In this document: positions 22,685 through 32,835 of the stretch, piece by piece
How positions within the stretch are numbered: the first letter of the stretch is position 1
How the letters are laid out: every line of letters starts with the position of its first letter
Origin: Eurosta solidaginis
Lineage: Eukaryota; Arthropoda; Insecta; Diptera; Tephritidae
Assembly: GCF_040869045.1 (NCBI RefSeq)
Contig: NC_090321.1
Span: forward strand, 182,685,596-182,749,595
Length of the DNA: 64,000 bases
Direction: 5' to 3'
Made by a program: the position numbers and the translations under genes
Notes under the pieces: model-generated
Databases searched by the model: none
Seen by the model: only the letters and a program-made list of their open reading frames with translations
What the model was told of the DNA's origin: nothing

Positions 22685-23760
22685 TCAATCCTTCTTCTTT
22701 ACAAGTACTACCGGTGAGCTCCAGGGACTAGCTGATGGTTCGATGAGGCCGCTGTCGCTAATTTCTTGTATAATTTGACTTACAACTTCCCGCTTCGCCA
22801 GTGGAACACTACGTGGAGCTTGACGTATCGGCCTCGCGTCTCCAGTGTCAATTTGATGTTTCACAACATTGGTGCGGCCTGGTTTGGAACCATCCTGGTC
22901 AAATATGTTTGCGTACTTTAGGAGCAGTTGCTTTGCCTTACTCCGATAATCTTCCTCTAGCCCCTCCGTCCATGCCGTGATGTCGTTTGAAAGATCAGTG
23001 TTACTAGATGAAACGTGTTCCTGGAGCTGTTCACAGTTAATAATTATTTCAGCCTCTTGGCATCTTCCCAAAATAGCTCCCTTGGTCAGTTTGAGTGGTG
23101 ACTTGAACTCATTGAGTACTCTTACCGGAATACGTCCATCTTGTTTTGTCCTGGCCAGGGTTTTTCCTACAATTATGTTTAGTGCTGATTTGTTTGCTGC
23201 TTCGACAACCCACAATTTGTTTGTCCCACAATCCCCATCAACCTTTGCCCAGATGACTGCTTCTGATTTTGGTGGTATTTGCTGACTCTCTTCCACCAGC
23301 ACTCGTTTACTGCTGTAGCTTCTCTCGTAGCCGAAATTAAGTTGCACATCCATGTTCTTATATCGCATAGTCTTGCTTTGCATATCGATTTTGATGCCTT
23401 GGTTGATTAAGAATTCCACTCCAATTATGATTTCATCACCAATACCTGCCACTATAAAATTGTGTAATACCGTGACGTTCCCAATTGCTACTTCACATTC
23501 TACTTCTCCAATTACCTGGGTGTCCTCTCCCGTGGCTGTACGTAATCTTGCTCCAAGCAATGGTATTATCTTTTTGTTGACTAAATCTGATCGAATGATG
23601 GAATGGGATGCACCGGTATCTACAGTCAGTAAACGTTCCTTTCCATCCACATGTCCTCCAAAAGTAAGATTGCTCGATCTTCTTCCAATCTGCGAGATAG
23701 AGATTTTGGGGCATTCAATTGCGGGAGCCAGCTGCCGCCCCTTGCGGCTGACTCGATTTA
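22685..23760 (-). pseudogene. R1 pol: protease and RT N-terminus
   Basis: From about 23629 the frame reads LTVDTGASHS, the aspartic protease active site, with the IIIGVEFL flap-side segment about 70 residues on. The RT N-terminal region follows with LIEPSASPWSSPVVLVKKKD, then a stop where relatives have Gly. A run of A near 22640 appears one base short, shifting the frame before the YLDD segment. Pol is entered from gag by -1 frameshifting at 23761-23767: the frame is open from there through 23650. Protease would cut the Gag-Pol polyprotein. Confidence 0.9.
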
Positions 23761-23767
23761 GTTTAAC
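23725..23767 (-). promoter_or_regulatory. R1 -1 frameshift signal at gag/pol
   Basis: On the minus strand the gag frame ends with codons TTA AAC TAA. The heptamer GTTAAAC (23761-23767) is a slippery site in the zero frame, and the pol frame is exactly -1 and open from this point. After a 6-base spacer comes a hairpin at 23725-23754: GAGTCAGCCGC pairs with GCGGC and, across a 3-base bulge, TGGCTC; loop AAGGG. Slippery heptamer, stop codon, 6-base spacer and stable stem are the standard layout. GUUAAAC is a known slippery heptamer in nidoviruses. The signal looks intact although the genes around it are broken. Confidence 0.8.
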
Positions 23768-25165
23768 GATTGAGTGGTCTTGGAGATTTGCTCATCTCCT
23801 TCTGCTCTGCGTTTACGACCACCCACATTATTGGAACTCTTAGGGTTAGTGTTGCAATAACGCGCAATATGCCCTGACTTTCCACACTTAAAGCATTTGA
23901 CTGTATCATTATTCTTCTGCTGCGTACCCTTCAATGCTTCCAAAATTGCGTCTACCCAGTCTGGCCTTTCCACTTCCACGCGATGAGCTTTGTACGCTGG
24001 CTTACTTAAAAGTGACGCTTTTTCTTGGGACAGTGCATGGGACACCGTTTCTGCGAATGTAGGTTTTGGGTTCGCTTCGTTTCTACGTCCGGTATGCCAT
24101 TTATAAAACTCTGGATTTTTACACTCTCGGTGTACTCCACGGGTGCGTCCGCATTTGCCAAATGTGCCAACCTTTCAACATCCGAGGCAAACTCCTACAA
24201 AGTCTCATTCGCTCTTTGGTGACGGTTTTGCAACTCAATTTGGAATATCTGTTTTCTATGCTCGCTTCCATAACGTCTCTCGACAGCGGCCATAAATGCT
24301 TCATAGCTATTCCGTTCGTACTCTGGAATAGTCTGTAAAATTTCGGCAGCTGGTCCTTTCAATGCTACGAAGGATGCAGCAACTTTATCTTCAGCATTCC
24401 AGTTGTTCACTGTTGCGGTCTTCTCAAACTGTAGCTTAAAGACCTGGAAAGGAACAGACCCGTCAAAGGATGGTGTTTTTACCTTTGGATTGCTTGCTGA
24501 AACAGCTGGCCGATTTAGTTGTAACTGCTCCATACGACCTTTTAAAACATCTACTTCTGCCTGAAATTGAGCCATTTTTGCATCCTGCGCTTCCAGTTTT
24601 GATGATACCTGTTCCAAATTTCTGCCGATATTTCAGATATACGTGCCTCTTGCGCTTGCAATTGAGATGCCATATATGTCTTTTGGCCTTCCAGTTGAGG
24701 TGATACTTGCGACGTCATTTCTGAAATACGTGCCTCCTGAGATTCCAGTTGGGATGCCATATGTGTCATCTGCTCTTCCAGTTGGGATGCCATATATGTC
24801 TTCTCTTCTTCGAGCTGTGTAGAAATTTGTGTTTTCTGTTCTTCCATCTTGGATGTTAAACGTGTCTCCTGCGATTCCAGCTGAGATGCCACTGTCGATG
24901 TTTGAGCAGTTATTGCAGCCAATATCATGTTCAAGTCTGTGCTCGTAACTGTCTGCGATGTTTCGTTTTTCTCTTCAATTTTTGTTGTTGTTTCGTCCCC
25001 ATCAGGATAAAAGACAAACTCGTCCACATCAATTCTTTGCGACTCCATTACCTGTCGTAGCCGTGCTTGAAGTTCGATCTTATTGCCGGTTGTATTTAAT
25101 CCACGGTTCTCCAACTCCTTTTTCAGTTGCTGGATCTTCAATTCACTGAACTTTGCCATGTCCAA
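23758..25165 (-). pseudogene. R1 gag with SAP domain and coiled coil
   Basis: The start Met at 25163-25165 (MDMAKFSEL) lies 39 bases below the primer site; a second Met follows two codons later. N-terminal part: LKIQQLKKELENRGLNTTGN with KIELQARLRQVMES, a SAP-type helix-extended-helix. Residues ~85-195 are repeats of the MASQLESQEARISEMT type, strongly heptad-like. A capsid-like region follows (SVPFQVFKLQFEKTATVNNW; AAEILQTIPEYERNSYEAFM), then the zinc knuckle CFKCGKSGHIARYC (23854-23895). A frameshift near 24610, a TAG stop near 24194 and a frameshift near 24050 disable it. Gag would assemble the particle and bind RNA. Confidence 0.85.
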
Positions 25166-25204
25166 GTTGTATTCCCAATCTTCGGAATTTATTCAACAAT
25201 TTCT

Positions 25205-25216
25205 CTTCTGACACCA
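25205..25216 (-). promoter_or_regulatory. R1 primer-binding site (tRNA-Leu)
   Basis: Minus-strand TGGTGTCAGAAG begins two bases inside the 5' LTR edge. It complements the 3' end of tRNA-Leu with CCA. R2 has the same site at 26980-26991. Confidence 0.8.
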
Positions 25217-25218
25217 AT

Positions 25219-25778
25219 TGTAACGAATTTACTTGCAATTCCCCTTATTTGCAATCTTCTGCTGAGTTCGAATCACTAAACTGTTGAATAAATAACTCCA
25301 ATATTTAATAATGCAAGTTGGCCTTTATTAAAGTACTTCACAATAACACTCAAACTTTGCAACGAATAGCCTGCTTAATAACCAAACTGATTGATAGCTC
25401 AAATGAAACTCCTCTTCGCCTCTACTGTCGCGCCTTTTATACTTTTTGATTTCTCATTGCATACTTCCAGGCTTTTCTATTCCAGAACTTACTAGTTTGT
25501 TTCAGCTACAAAATCGCCAGCCACAACTACGTTTATAACTTCTCATTTGAGTAATACTTGCACAAATTATTGCCCTCTCTTGTGACAACTCAGATAAGAT
25601 ATATGCATGTGTTTGTGCATTGGTTCTCCGCTGCTGGTATACGTACATATGTGTAGACGCAATTATTGATTCGTTTATGTAGATACATAATGATTGAATT
25701 ATTGATGTGAATTCACGTCACTGCTTAGCATCGGCTTAGAGATAGCAGCACCCCTTAGTTTTGCTAATATTCGTAACA
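25219..25778 (-). repeat. R1 5' LTR
   Basis: 560 bp, drives transcription on the minus strand. Contains the TATA-like GTATAAAAGGCG at 25431-25442 and AATAAA (complement at 25324-25329) about 100 bases downstream, marking U3-R-U5 order. Confidence 0.95.
25431..25442 (-). promoter_or_regulatory. R1 LTR TATA box
   Basis: Minus-strand GTATAAAAGGCG. Same motif at 26775 in R2, so it is conserved in the LTR family. A poly-A signal lies about 100 bases downstream. Confidence 0.65.
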
Positions 25779-25782
25779 ATAT

Positions 25783-25893
25783 TATTCGATGCTGATAATT
25801 TTGATATAAGGAAGCCTGTGTCTATCTATCCTCCAGTTATCCAATACAAGTTACAATACCCTTGTGTACAAATACACGCTGGGTATATTTAAA
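25783..25893 (+). mobile_element. Family-A repeat, copy A2, right part
   Basis: Resumes family-A sequence after R1: TTCGATGCTGATAATTTTGAT, GTTATCCAATACAAGTTAC, and the end CGCTGGGTATAT. Joined to 18891-19637 it restores the order seen in intact copies. Confidence 0.75.
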
Positions 25894-25911
25894 AGAAGCG
25901 CTATGGAAAAG

Positions 25912-26380
25912 CGTACGATTTCTCGAACTTGTTCGATAAGAGATTTCTCGCGAGTCTCGCCTTCTCGCAAGATTCTCGAACCTCGAATTACTCTTAAGGC
26001 TCGCGAGCTTCTCGACATTCAATTTAATCGATTCATTGGCCGTTTTGTATAGAGCTTATGATTTCTTCTGGAGCACAAGCGAAGCGACTGAATTGAGTAT
26101 TACGAGTATTTCGAGATTCGAGAATCTCGCGAGAAAGCGTGTTCTCGATGCCTCGTTATAAAAACAAAATATTTTGAGTTAAATGTCATTGAAAAGCAAT
26201 ATAATAAAAAAAAAAAAAAAATCACAAGTAAAAACAAGCAGGTGTACAAATACTGTCCATACAGCAACGAAGTTTATGTCGAGACACTCGCGAGATTTAC
26301 GAGTACTTCGAGACACGAGAATTTCGCGAAAAGTCGAGTTCTCGAAAATCTCCCTTGTGTTCGAGAAGAAATCGTAAGCT
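25912..26380. mobile_element. TCTCG-rich foldback element
   Basis: Left arm from GCGTACGATTTCTCGAA and right arm ending TTCGAGAAGAAATCGTAAGC pair imperfectly over about 140 bases (25912-26055 against 26245-26380). Both arms are packed with CTCGCGAG, TCTCGAA and TCGAGA. A third, partial block (TTCGAGATTCGAGAATCTCG) sits in the spacer near 26110. It adjoins A2 on the left and R2 on the right. No coding sequence. Confidence 0.65.
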
Positions 26381-26400
26381 CTATTTATTATTAAAAGTAT

Positions 26401-26977
26401 TGTAACGAATATTAGCAGCACTAAGGGATACTATCATCTCTAAGCCGATGCTAAGCATTGACTTGTATGCACATTAATAATTCAATCATTATATCTACAC
26501 ATGTGTACATACACGCAGCGGAGAAGCAACGCACAACTACATGAATAAATAGGAGATACTCCCGAAAGTATGCAATGGTTGTGCTAGTGCCGCTCACACA
26601 TACAAACACATGCAGATATCTTATCTGAGATGCTCCAGAAGGTATGCAATTATCATTGTGTTCACACATACACGCGCATATGTGAAGCTATAAACGTAGT
26701 AATTTAATAGCTGATGGCCACTAGTAGATTCTGGAAATGGAAACGCCTAGAAGTTGCGAACGAGAAATCACAGAGTATAAAAGGCCGCAAAAGTAGAGAC
26801 ACGAAAATCAGTTTCATTTAAGCAAGCTATTGGTTGTGAAGTATCAGTGTTATTGTGAAGTACTTTAATAAAGGCCATTTTGCATTATTAAATATTGGAG
26901 TTATTTATTCAACAGTTTAGCGATACAAACGTTAGTAGAAGGTTGCAAATAAGATGAATTGCAAGAAATTAGTTACA
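26401..26977 (+). repeat. R2 5' LTR
   Basis: TGTAACG...AGTTACA. TATA-like GTATAAAAGGCCGC at 26775 and poly-A signal AATAAAGGCC at 26867. Its sequence has diverged noticeably from the R1 LTR but keeps the plan. Confidence 0.9.
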
Positions 26978-26979
26978 AT

Positions 26980-26991
26980 TGGTGTCAGAAG
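26980..26991 (+). promoter_or_regulatory. R2 primer-binding site (tRNA-Leu)
   Basis: TGGTGTCAGAAG two bases after the 5' LTR, identical to the R1 site. Confidence 0.8.
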
Positions 26992-27039
26992 AGGAATTGT
27001 TCAAGAGGTTGTTCAGAGTTGCAGAGTACAACAAGGACA

Positions 27040-28018
27040 TGGCGAAGTTAAGTGAATTAATGTTCCAGCAACTGAAAAAGGAGTTGTAGAACCGTGGATT
27101 GAATACAACCGGCAATAAGATCGAACTTCAAGCACGGCTACGAGAGGTATTAGAGTTGGAAGGAATTAATGTAGACAAGTATGTCTTTTATCCTGATGTG
27201 GAAGAGCCAGCGACTAAAGTGGAAGAGAAGATAGACGCTCCGAATCCCTTGGCAAGTGTTGACACTAACGCGATACTAGCAAAGTTGAGCCAAATGTCGT
27301 CACAGTGGAAGAACAGAAAACGTATATGTCATCACAGATGGAATCCCAGGAGAACCGTATAACGTCTAAGATTGAGGCACAAGAGACACGTATTTCAGAA
27401 ATGTCGACACAGATAACATCCACGATGGATACTCAACTGACAGAAGAGAAGACCAGTATAGCATCCCAACTGGAATCGCAAGAGACACGTATAACATCCA
27501 AGATAGAAGAACAAGAGGAGCGCTTATCATTGCAGGTGGCACAAATGTCTTCGCAGCAAGAAGCACAGGAAGCAAGGGTAACATCAAAGCTGGAAGCAAA
27601 AATCGCTCAATTTCAGGCAGAAGTCGATGATTTAAAAGGTCGTATGGAGCAGTTGCAACTAAATCGGCCAGCAGTTTCAGCGAGTAATTCAAAGGTAAAA
27701 ACACCATCCTTTAACGCTTCTGTTCCTTTCCAGGTCTTTAAGCTACAATTTAAGAAGACCGCAGCGGTGAACAACTGGAATGCTGGAGATAAAGTTTCAC
27801 CTCTATTCGTAACATTGAAGGGGCCAGCAGCCGAAATCCTACAGACTATTCCCGAAGGAGAGCGGAACAACTATGAAGCATTGATGGCCGCTGTCGAGAG
27901 ACGTTATGGAAGCGAGCATAGAAAAGAGATATACCAAATTGAGTTGCAAAATCGTTACCAAAAAGCTAATGAGACTTTGCAAGAGTTTGCTTCGGATGTT
28001 GAAAGGTTGGACATGCAT
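27040..28018 (+). pseudogene. R2 gag, 5' part
   Basis: Opens MAKLSELMFQQLKKEL, then a TAG where R1 has Glu, then the SAP half NRGLNTTGNKIELQARLREV. One frame shift near 27300 precedes the repeated heptad region (MSSQMESQENRITSKIE ... ASQLESQETRITSKIEEQEE), more extended than in R1. The capsid-like part follows (VPFQVFKLQFKKTAAVNNW ... AAEILQTIPEGERNNYEALM). The gene stops being gag at EFASDVERLDMHK where the deletion junction enters LTR sequence. Confidence 0.85.
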
Positions 28019-28420
28019 AAATCTGAGATACTCCCGAAAGTATGCAATGGTTGAGCTAGTGTCGCTCACACATACAAACACATGCAGATATCTTATCTGA
28101 GATGCTCTCAAAAGTATGCAATTGCGCATATGAGAAGCTATAAACGTAGTAATTTTATAGCCGATGGCCAACTAGTAGATTCTGGAAATGGAAGCGCCTA
28201 GAAGATGCGAACGAGAAATCACAGAGTATAAAAGGTCGCAAAAGTAGAGGCACGAAAATCAGTTTCATTTAAGCAAGCTATTGGTTGTGAAGTATCAGTG
28301 TTATTGTGAAGTACTTTAATAAAGGCCATTTTGCATTATTAAATATTGGAGTTATTTATTCAACAGTTTAGCGATACAAACGTTATAGCAAATAAGAGGA
28401 ATTGCACTAAATTCGTTACA
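28019..28420 (+). repeat. R2 3' LTR, truncated at its start
   Basis: Begins within the LTR at GAGATACTCCCGAAAGTATG, matching 26552 onward, and ends TTCGTTACA. Keeps TATA and poly-A signal. Confidence 0.9.
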
Positions 28421-28424
28421 GTAT

Positions 28425-29473
28425 TTTTGTAATATTCTTTGTTGATTTTTTCGACAGAAAAAAACAAAAATTGTAAGAATAATTTAGGAACGAATTTCCT
28501 TCGTAACTCGCCAATTTTGGATAATTAACTTTTAAGTTAACTAGGTGAAATAAAAATAAACTTCGAAGGTTTCTAAGGTACACCATTCTCTAGTTTATTC
28601 GGTTCTGGTTCCTTTACTCAAATTTAAATTTTTTTACGTTTAACTTTTGTCCCTCACCAGGTCATGAAGCGTGAGTGCTACGAATTGGAATCCAAAATGT
28701 TGTTCGGTGTCATGTAACGACTTAAGAACAAGTAAATTAACTAACAAGCACAAGGGAATATTTAGCTTTTTATCAGAGATTTTTCTAACATAAGATATAC
28801 TTCAGATTAGGATATTAACTTTCGTAAAATACTCAAATTACTGACAGGTCCTTAAAATTTTAGATGCATACGTTTTTTTATTTCACTTTATTTATTTATT
28901 TTGACGTTTTGCCTGCGTAAAAGGAAATTAACTTATTTAGATGCAAAATTATATATTAACATACACTCGTATGTAAGAGTCCCAAAAAATGCAAATTTGT
29001 GCTACGTATGAACGCATATGTACGCAGACCTATCAAACAGTGTGAACCTAATGTCTGTTATTAATTTAAATTTATAAATCGGTGGAGGATGTAGACACAT
29101 CTGCTGTTGACATATCAAATATGATAAGTGGTCATAATATGCCACTCAGTGGTTCAGGAAACTCAATGCCCGGTAGGAGCATTCGCTTCATTTATTTGTA
29201 ATTTTTAAAGATTTTGTAAATATATCTTTATGTTTATTTTATTTATACACGCAACTACATATATATAAGAAGCTGTAAGAAGGATTTATGTAAGTAAACA
29301 TTTGCAGTTATTACGCGAAGAATGAATCAGTCTTCTTTAATGATTCTTGTCAGTTCAGAATTAGCATCCTAAGCATATATTTGAACATGTACTATTTGTA
29401 TGTAATTTGCATCATGTGTTGTTTCATCAATGCTTTTTACAAACATGGTAATGTTTCATATATACATACACAT
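28425..29473. other. Intergenic, no gene seen
   Basis: AT-rich stretch with ACATATGTACG microsatellite patches. No terminal repeats or coding signs found. Confidence 0.55.
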
Positions 29474-29986
29474 TGTGACGAATATTAGCAACACTAAGGG
29501 ATACTATCATCTCTAAGCCGATACTGAGCAGTGACTTGTATGCACATAACCAAATTAATCATTATGTCTACACATATGTCCATACAAGCAGCTGAGAGCA
29601 ACGCACACACACATGCATATATCTGAGATACTCCCAAAAATAGGCAATTATTTGTGCAAGTATCATTCACATATACACGCGCATATGAGAAGCTATACAC
29701 GCGCATCTGTAGTTATAATTTTATAGCTGGTAACTAAGTAAATTCTGGAAACGCCTAGAAGTACGGAACGAAGAAATCAAATAGTACAAAATAGCGCAAT
29801 CTGAGCAATCATGGATTCAGTTTGATTTAAGCACGCTATCTGTCGAGAAGTAGTAGTGTTATTGAGAAGTACTTTAATAAAGACCATTTTGCATTATTAA
29901 ATAGTGGGGTTATTTATTCAAGAGTTTAGTCATTCGAACGTTAGTAGAAGGTTGCAAATAAGAGGAATTACACTAAATTCGTTACA
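29474..29986 (+). repeat. Solo LTR of the R1/R2 family
   Basis: TGTGACGAATATTAGC...TTCGTTACA, 513 bp, with AATAAAGACC poly-A signal near 29876. No internal region on either side. The 4-base flanks (ACAT and ATAT) match imperfectly. It would arise by recombination between two LTRs. Confidence 0.85.
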
Positions 29987-30000
29987 ATATACTAGAAAAA

Positions 30001-30160
30001 ATAAATAATTCATAGCTGCCAAGCCAAACGAAACTGTCCGCAACGGGCATAGTGAGTATTCATCAAAAATAACTGCTTTATAAATATTTTTTTCGTGGTC
30101 TATTTTCAATTAAATTTTGGAATGCTTTCATTCATATTTGAAATAAGATAAATAAAAAAT
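30001..30160 (+). repeat. Direct repeat D1 flanking F2
   Basis: About 150 bp (AGCTGCCAAGCCAAACGAAA ... GGAATGCTTTCATTCATATT) repeated in the same orientation at 31226-31378. Not part of F1 or F3, so it does not belong to family F itself. Confidence 0.75.
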
Positions 30161-30171
30161 TTGTTTTTTCG

Positions 30172-31222
30172 TTAAACGGTTTTTTTGAAAACAATATTTG
30201 CATGAAGTAATAATAATACTAAAAGCTAGAAAATAATTAGTAAAGTCCTAGGTACTAGTCATCACACTCCTCATCAATCTAGGTCGTTGATCAGACAATT
30301 AAATAAAAGCTTTGGGCGCGTGAAATTTCTAAAAGTGTGAGGCGTAGCATAATCTTATTAAGGTTCAGTTGGTCTTATATATGACTATCAATAGAAATTT
30401 GACGCGTCCAACGCTTTTCTTTAATTGTCTGATCAACGCCCTAGATTGATGAGGAGTGTCATGACTAGTACCTAGGACCTACGTAATTATTTTCTAACTT
30501 TTAGTATTATTATTACTTCATGTAAATATTGTTTTCAATAAAACCGTTTAAGCTAAACATTTTTTTTAAATTATTTTATTTTCAAGTTTTTAGTCTTTAT
30601 TTAATTGCCTATTATTTCTCGTTCTATTTAGTTTATTTCGTGGCTCATTATTACAAGGACTCCTTCCTGACAATTTATGTCCTCAATACATAATCCTTCC
30701 AAAGACTTTACTCGACTCTGCGCCACGAATGCTTGTCCCTCCTCGAACTCCAAAATATTTTGATGTCACTTCTACCGGACTGTATGTAATATTTGTTCCA
30801 AATATGAGCCAAATTGGACCACAAATACGATTTTTTGAATATCTCGATCCTTGCACCACCTAGCGGCGATTGTTTTCATAGGTCGCCTTCTGTTCTTGTA
30901 TGTATTATGTGTTCCAAATATGAACCAAATCGGACCGCAAATACGATCTTTTGAATATCTCGATCCTTGCGCACCCTCGCGGCGATTTTTTCATAGGTCG
31001 CTTTCTATTCATGTATGTATTATGTGTTCCAAATATGAACCAAATCCGACCACAAATAAGATTTTGTGAAATATTTCGAACCATGCGCAACCCATCGGAG
31101 TTTTTTTCTTATTGTTGCATTGTCATTGGGTTTTGAACTATATTCCAAGTTTCGAGCTTGTAGCTTATCGGGAAGTTACTTAAATTTCCAACCTGCCAAG
31201 TCGAGCTAAATAAAACCGTTTA
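30172..31222 (-). mobile_element. Family-F repeat, copy F2
   Basis: Inverted relative to F1 and F3. Begins with the 380-bp terminal hairpin (30172-30551, TTAAACGG...CCGTTTAA), followed by a unique part (about 30590-30800, also present in F3), three monomers with CACCTAGCGGCG-like cores (30850-31090), and the end GAGCTAAATAAAACCG. Between the direct repeats D1 and D2. Confidence 0.85.
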
Positions 31223-31225
31223 AAA

Positions 31226-31378
31226 ACAAATACTTCACAGCTGCCAAGCCAAATGAAACTATCCGCAATAAGCATAGTGAGTATTTATCAAAAATAACTG
31301 TTTTATAAGTATTTTTTCGTGTTCTATTTTTAATAAATTTTTGGAATGCTTTCATGCATATTTGAAAAAATAACACCG
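31226..31378 (+). repeat. Direct repeat D2 flanking F2
   Basis: Second copy of D1 (AGCTGCCAAGCCAAATGAAA), with roughly a tenth of bases different. Confidence 0.75.
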
Positions 31379-31454
31379 TTGGTGTAATGAGTCCAATCAA
31401 CGGACTGTAAGAAAACTAGCGGAACAAATTATCTCAGTACAAAGTCTAATATCC

Positions 31455-31965
31455 TGTGATTCGATTTTTTCCGCTTATTTTACACCTTCTACTAACGTTC
31501 GTATCGCTTAATTGTTGAATAAATAATTCCAATATTCAATAATGCAAAATGGTCTTTATTAGACTATCTTCAAAGTACTTTACAATAACACTTATACTTT
31601 ATAACCCATAGCGTGCTTAAATCAAACTGATTCCAGACTACTCAGCTTGCGCTCTTTTATACTCTCTGCTGCTTCATTCTCATATTTCTACTACAGTTTA
31701 GACGTTTTGCCTGCTAAAACTGCTGTACATATCTCCTGCTTAGCTATATACATGTATATTGGTAGTTTATGCGTTTCTCTTAATCATATGCGTGTGCATG
31801 TGTAGCAACTCTTCAGCTGATGACTACAAGTGTGTGCGCGTAATATCTCTTCGTGCCTTATATATATGAGGGTAAATGATGATTGATGTGTTTATGTACA
31901 CAGTGTGGCTCGCTTCTTGTTTTTGTGTTGGGAGTTTATTACTAGTGATGGTAATATTCGTCACA
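31455..31965 (-). repeat. Solo LTR, minus strand
   Basis: Related to R1/R2 LTRs on the minus strand: TTTATT poly-A complement near 31554, TTTTATACTC TATA complement near 31653, ends TGTGATTCG (31455) and CGTCACA (31965). A diverged subfamily. No internal region. Confidence 0.7.
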
Positions 31966-32007
31966 ATATTTTGCAAATTGGGTACTATAGAAAAAAAAAA
32001 ACAATAA

Positions 32008-32045
32008 ATGTAAGGCGCGATAACCTCGGAAGAGATTCTTAGATC
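32008..32045 (-). mobile_element. SINE 3' fragment
   Basis: TGTAAGGCGCGATAACCTC and GGAAGAGATTCTTAG match the 3' end of S1 next to a short A run; the rest is missing. Confidence 0.65.
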
Positions 32046-32835
32046 TTAACTAAGCCTAGCTTATATCTATTTACAATGTATCTATATATTAATACGCTAA
32101 CAAAATTTCCATACAATCAATTGACAGGCTGTTTCGCATAGTTAGCGCACGTAAGATCATATAAAAGTTATATGAATCGATTCGTATGGGCAGCCGCAGT
32201 GCAAAGGCCTATTTTTGTTAACAAATATTACTCTATTTGTTTATAGTTAATAGAAAAAGTTTTTTGTAAATTCGAAAAATCTCTGCAATATCGAAATTTA
32301 CTGTCGTGCACAAAAGCGAGCCATCTGTAGGACCAAGTATGCAAGCGCTCTAAAATACAAACCAACATATCATGTAACCCAACCGAATTCGAAATTCGAA
32401 AAACGACTATGCAGTGTTACTCAAATGTTTCACATACTTACATATGCGTACGTGCCAGACGATGAAATAATAAAACATGGTTTCCCATTCTTGCCACTTA
32501 CCTATAGTGGCCTCTACCAAGACCCTAAAAAATTGTTCCAAAATAATTTGTAGCGTACAAAAAAATCTTAAATAGAATTAATTTTTGACCGGCCCATTTT
32601 TTGTGTCAAATTTCACTTACACCTAAATACATAGGTCTTTATTTAACAGATTCTTTGTTTTTTTATTTTATTTGCTTTCAAAACAACATGAGATGACAAA
32701 TATTGAGTTAACTTTTGTTGAAGCTAACTAAATTTATTTATAACAATTAATGGCAAATTTGCCCGAAAATGTTTTGCATTTGCAGATTTAATCCTCATTT
32801 TAGATAGAGTACGTCTTATCCTGAACAAAAAAAAA
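32046..32835. other. Intergenic, no gene seen
   Basis: AT-rich. No recognisable feature. Confidence 0.55.

Larger units (their letters stand above)
19638..25778 (-). mobile_element. Ty3/Gypsy LTR retrotransposon R1 (full length, defective)
   Basis: Two LTRs (19638-20192 and 25219-25778) start TGT and end ACA and differ at roughly ten bases plus a 5-base indel, so the insertion is fairly recent. A 4-bp target duplication ATAT flanks it (19634-19637, 25779-25782). On the minus strand the order is 5' LTR, tRNA-Leu primer site, gag, protease, reverse transcriptase, RNase H, integrase, polypurine tract, 3' LTR: the Ty3/Gypsy order, with no envelope gene. Stops and frameshifts in gag and pol make it non-autonomous now. 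It interrupts family-A copy A2. Confidence 0.95.
26401..28420 (+). mobile_element. Ty3/Gypsy retrotransposon R2, internally deleted
   Basis: Plus-strand relative of R1. 5' LTR 26401-26977, tRNA-Leu primer site, 5' half of gag, then an abrupt junction near 28018 into the latter part of a second LTR ending at 28420. GTAT flanks both ends (26397-26400, 28421-28424), so the deleted form still shows its original target duplication. Everything from the gag zinc knuckle through pol is gone, as is the start of the 3' LTR. Confidence 0.9.

Noticed and set aside
19638..25778. Errantivirus with an envelope gene
   Set aside because: No frame remains between integrase and the polypurine tract, which abut; there is no room for env.
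30172..31222. piggyBac element, because of TTAA at the ends
   Set aside because: TTAA is part of the inverted repeat TTAAACGG; the host copy A5 shows no TTAA at the empty site.
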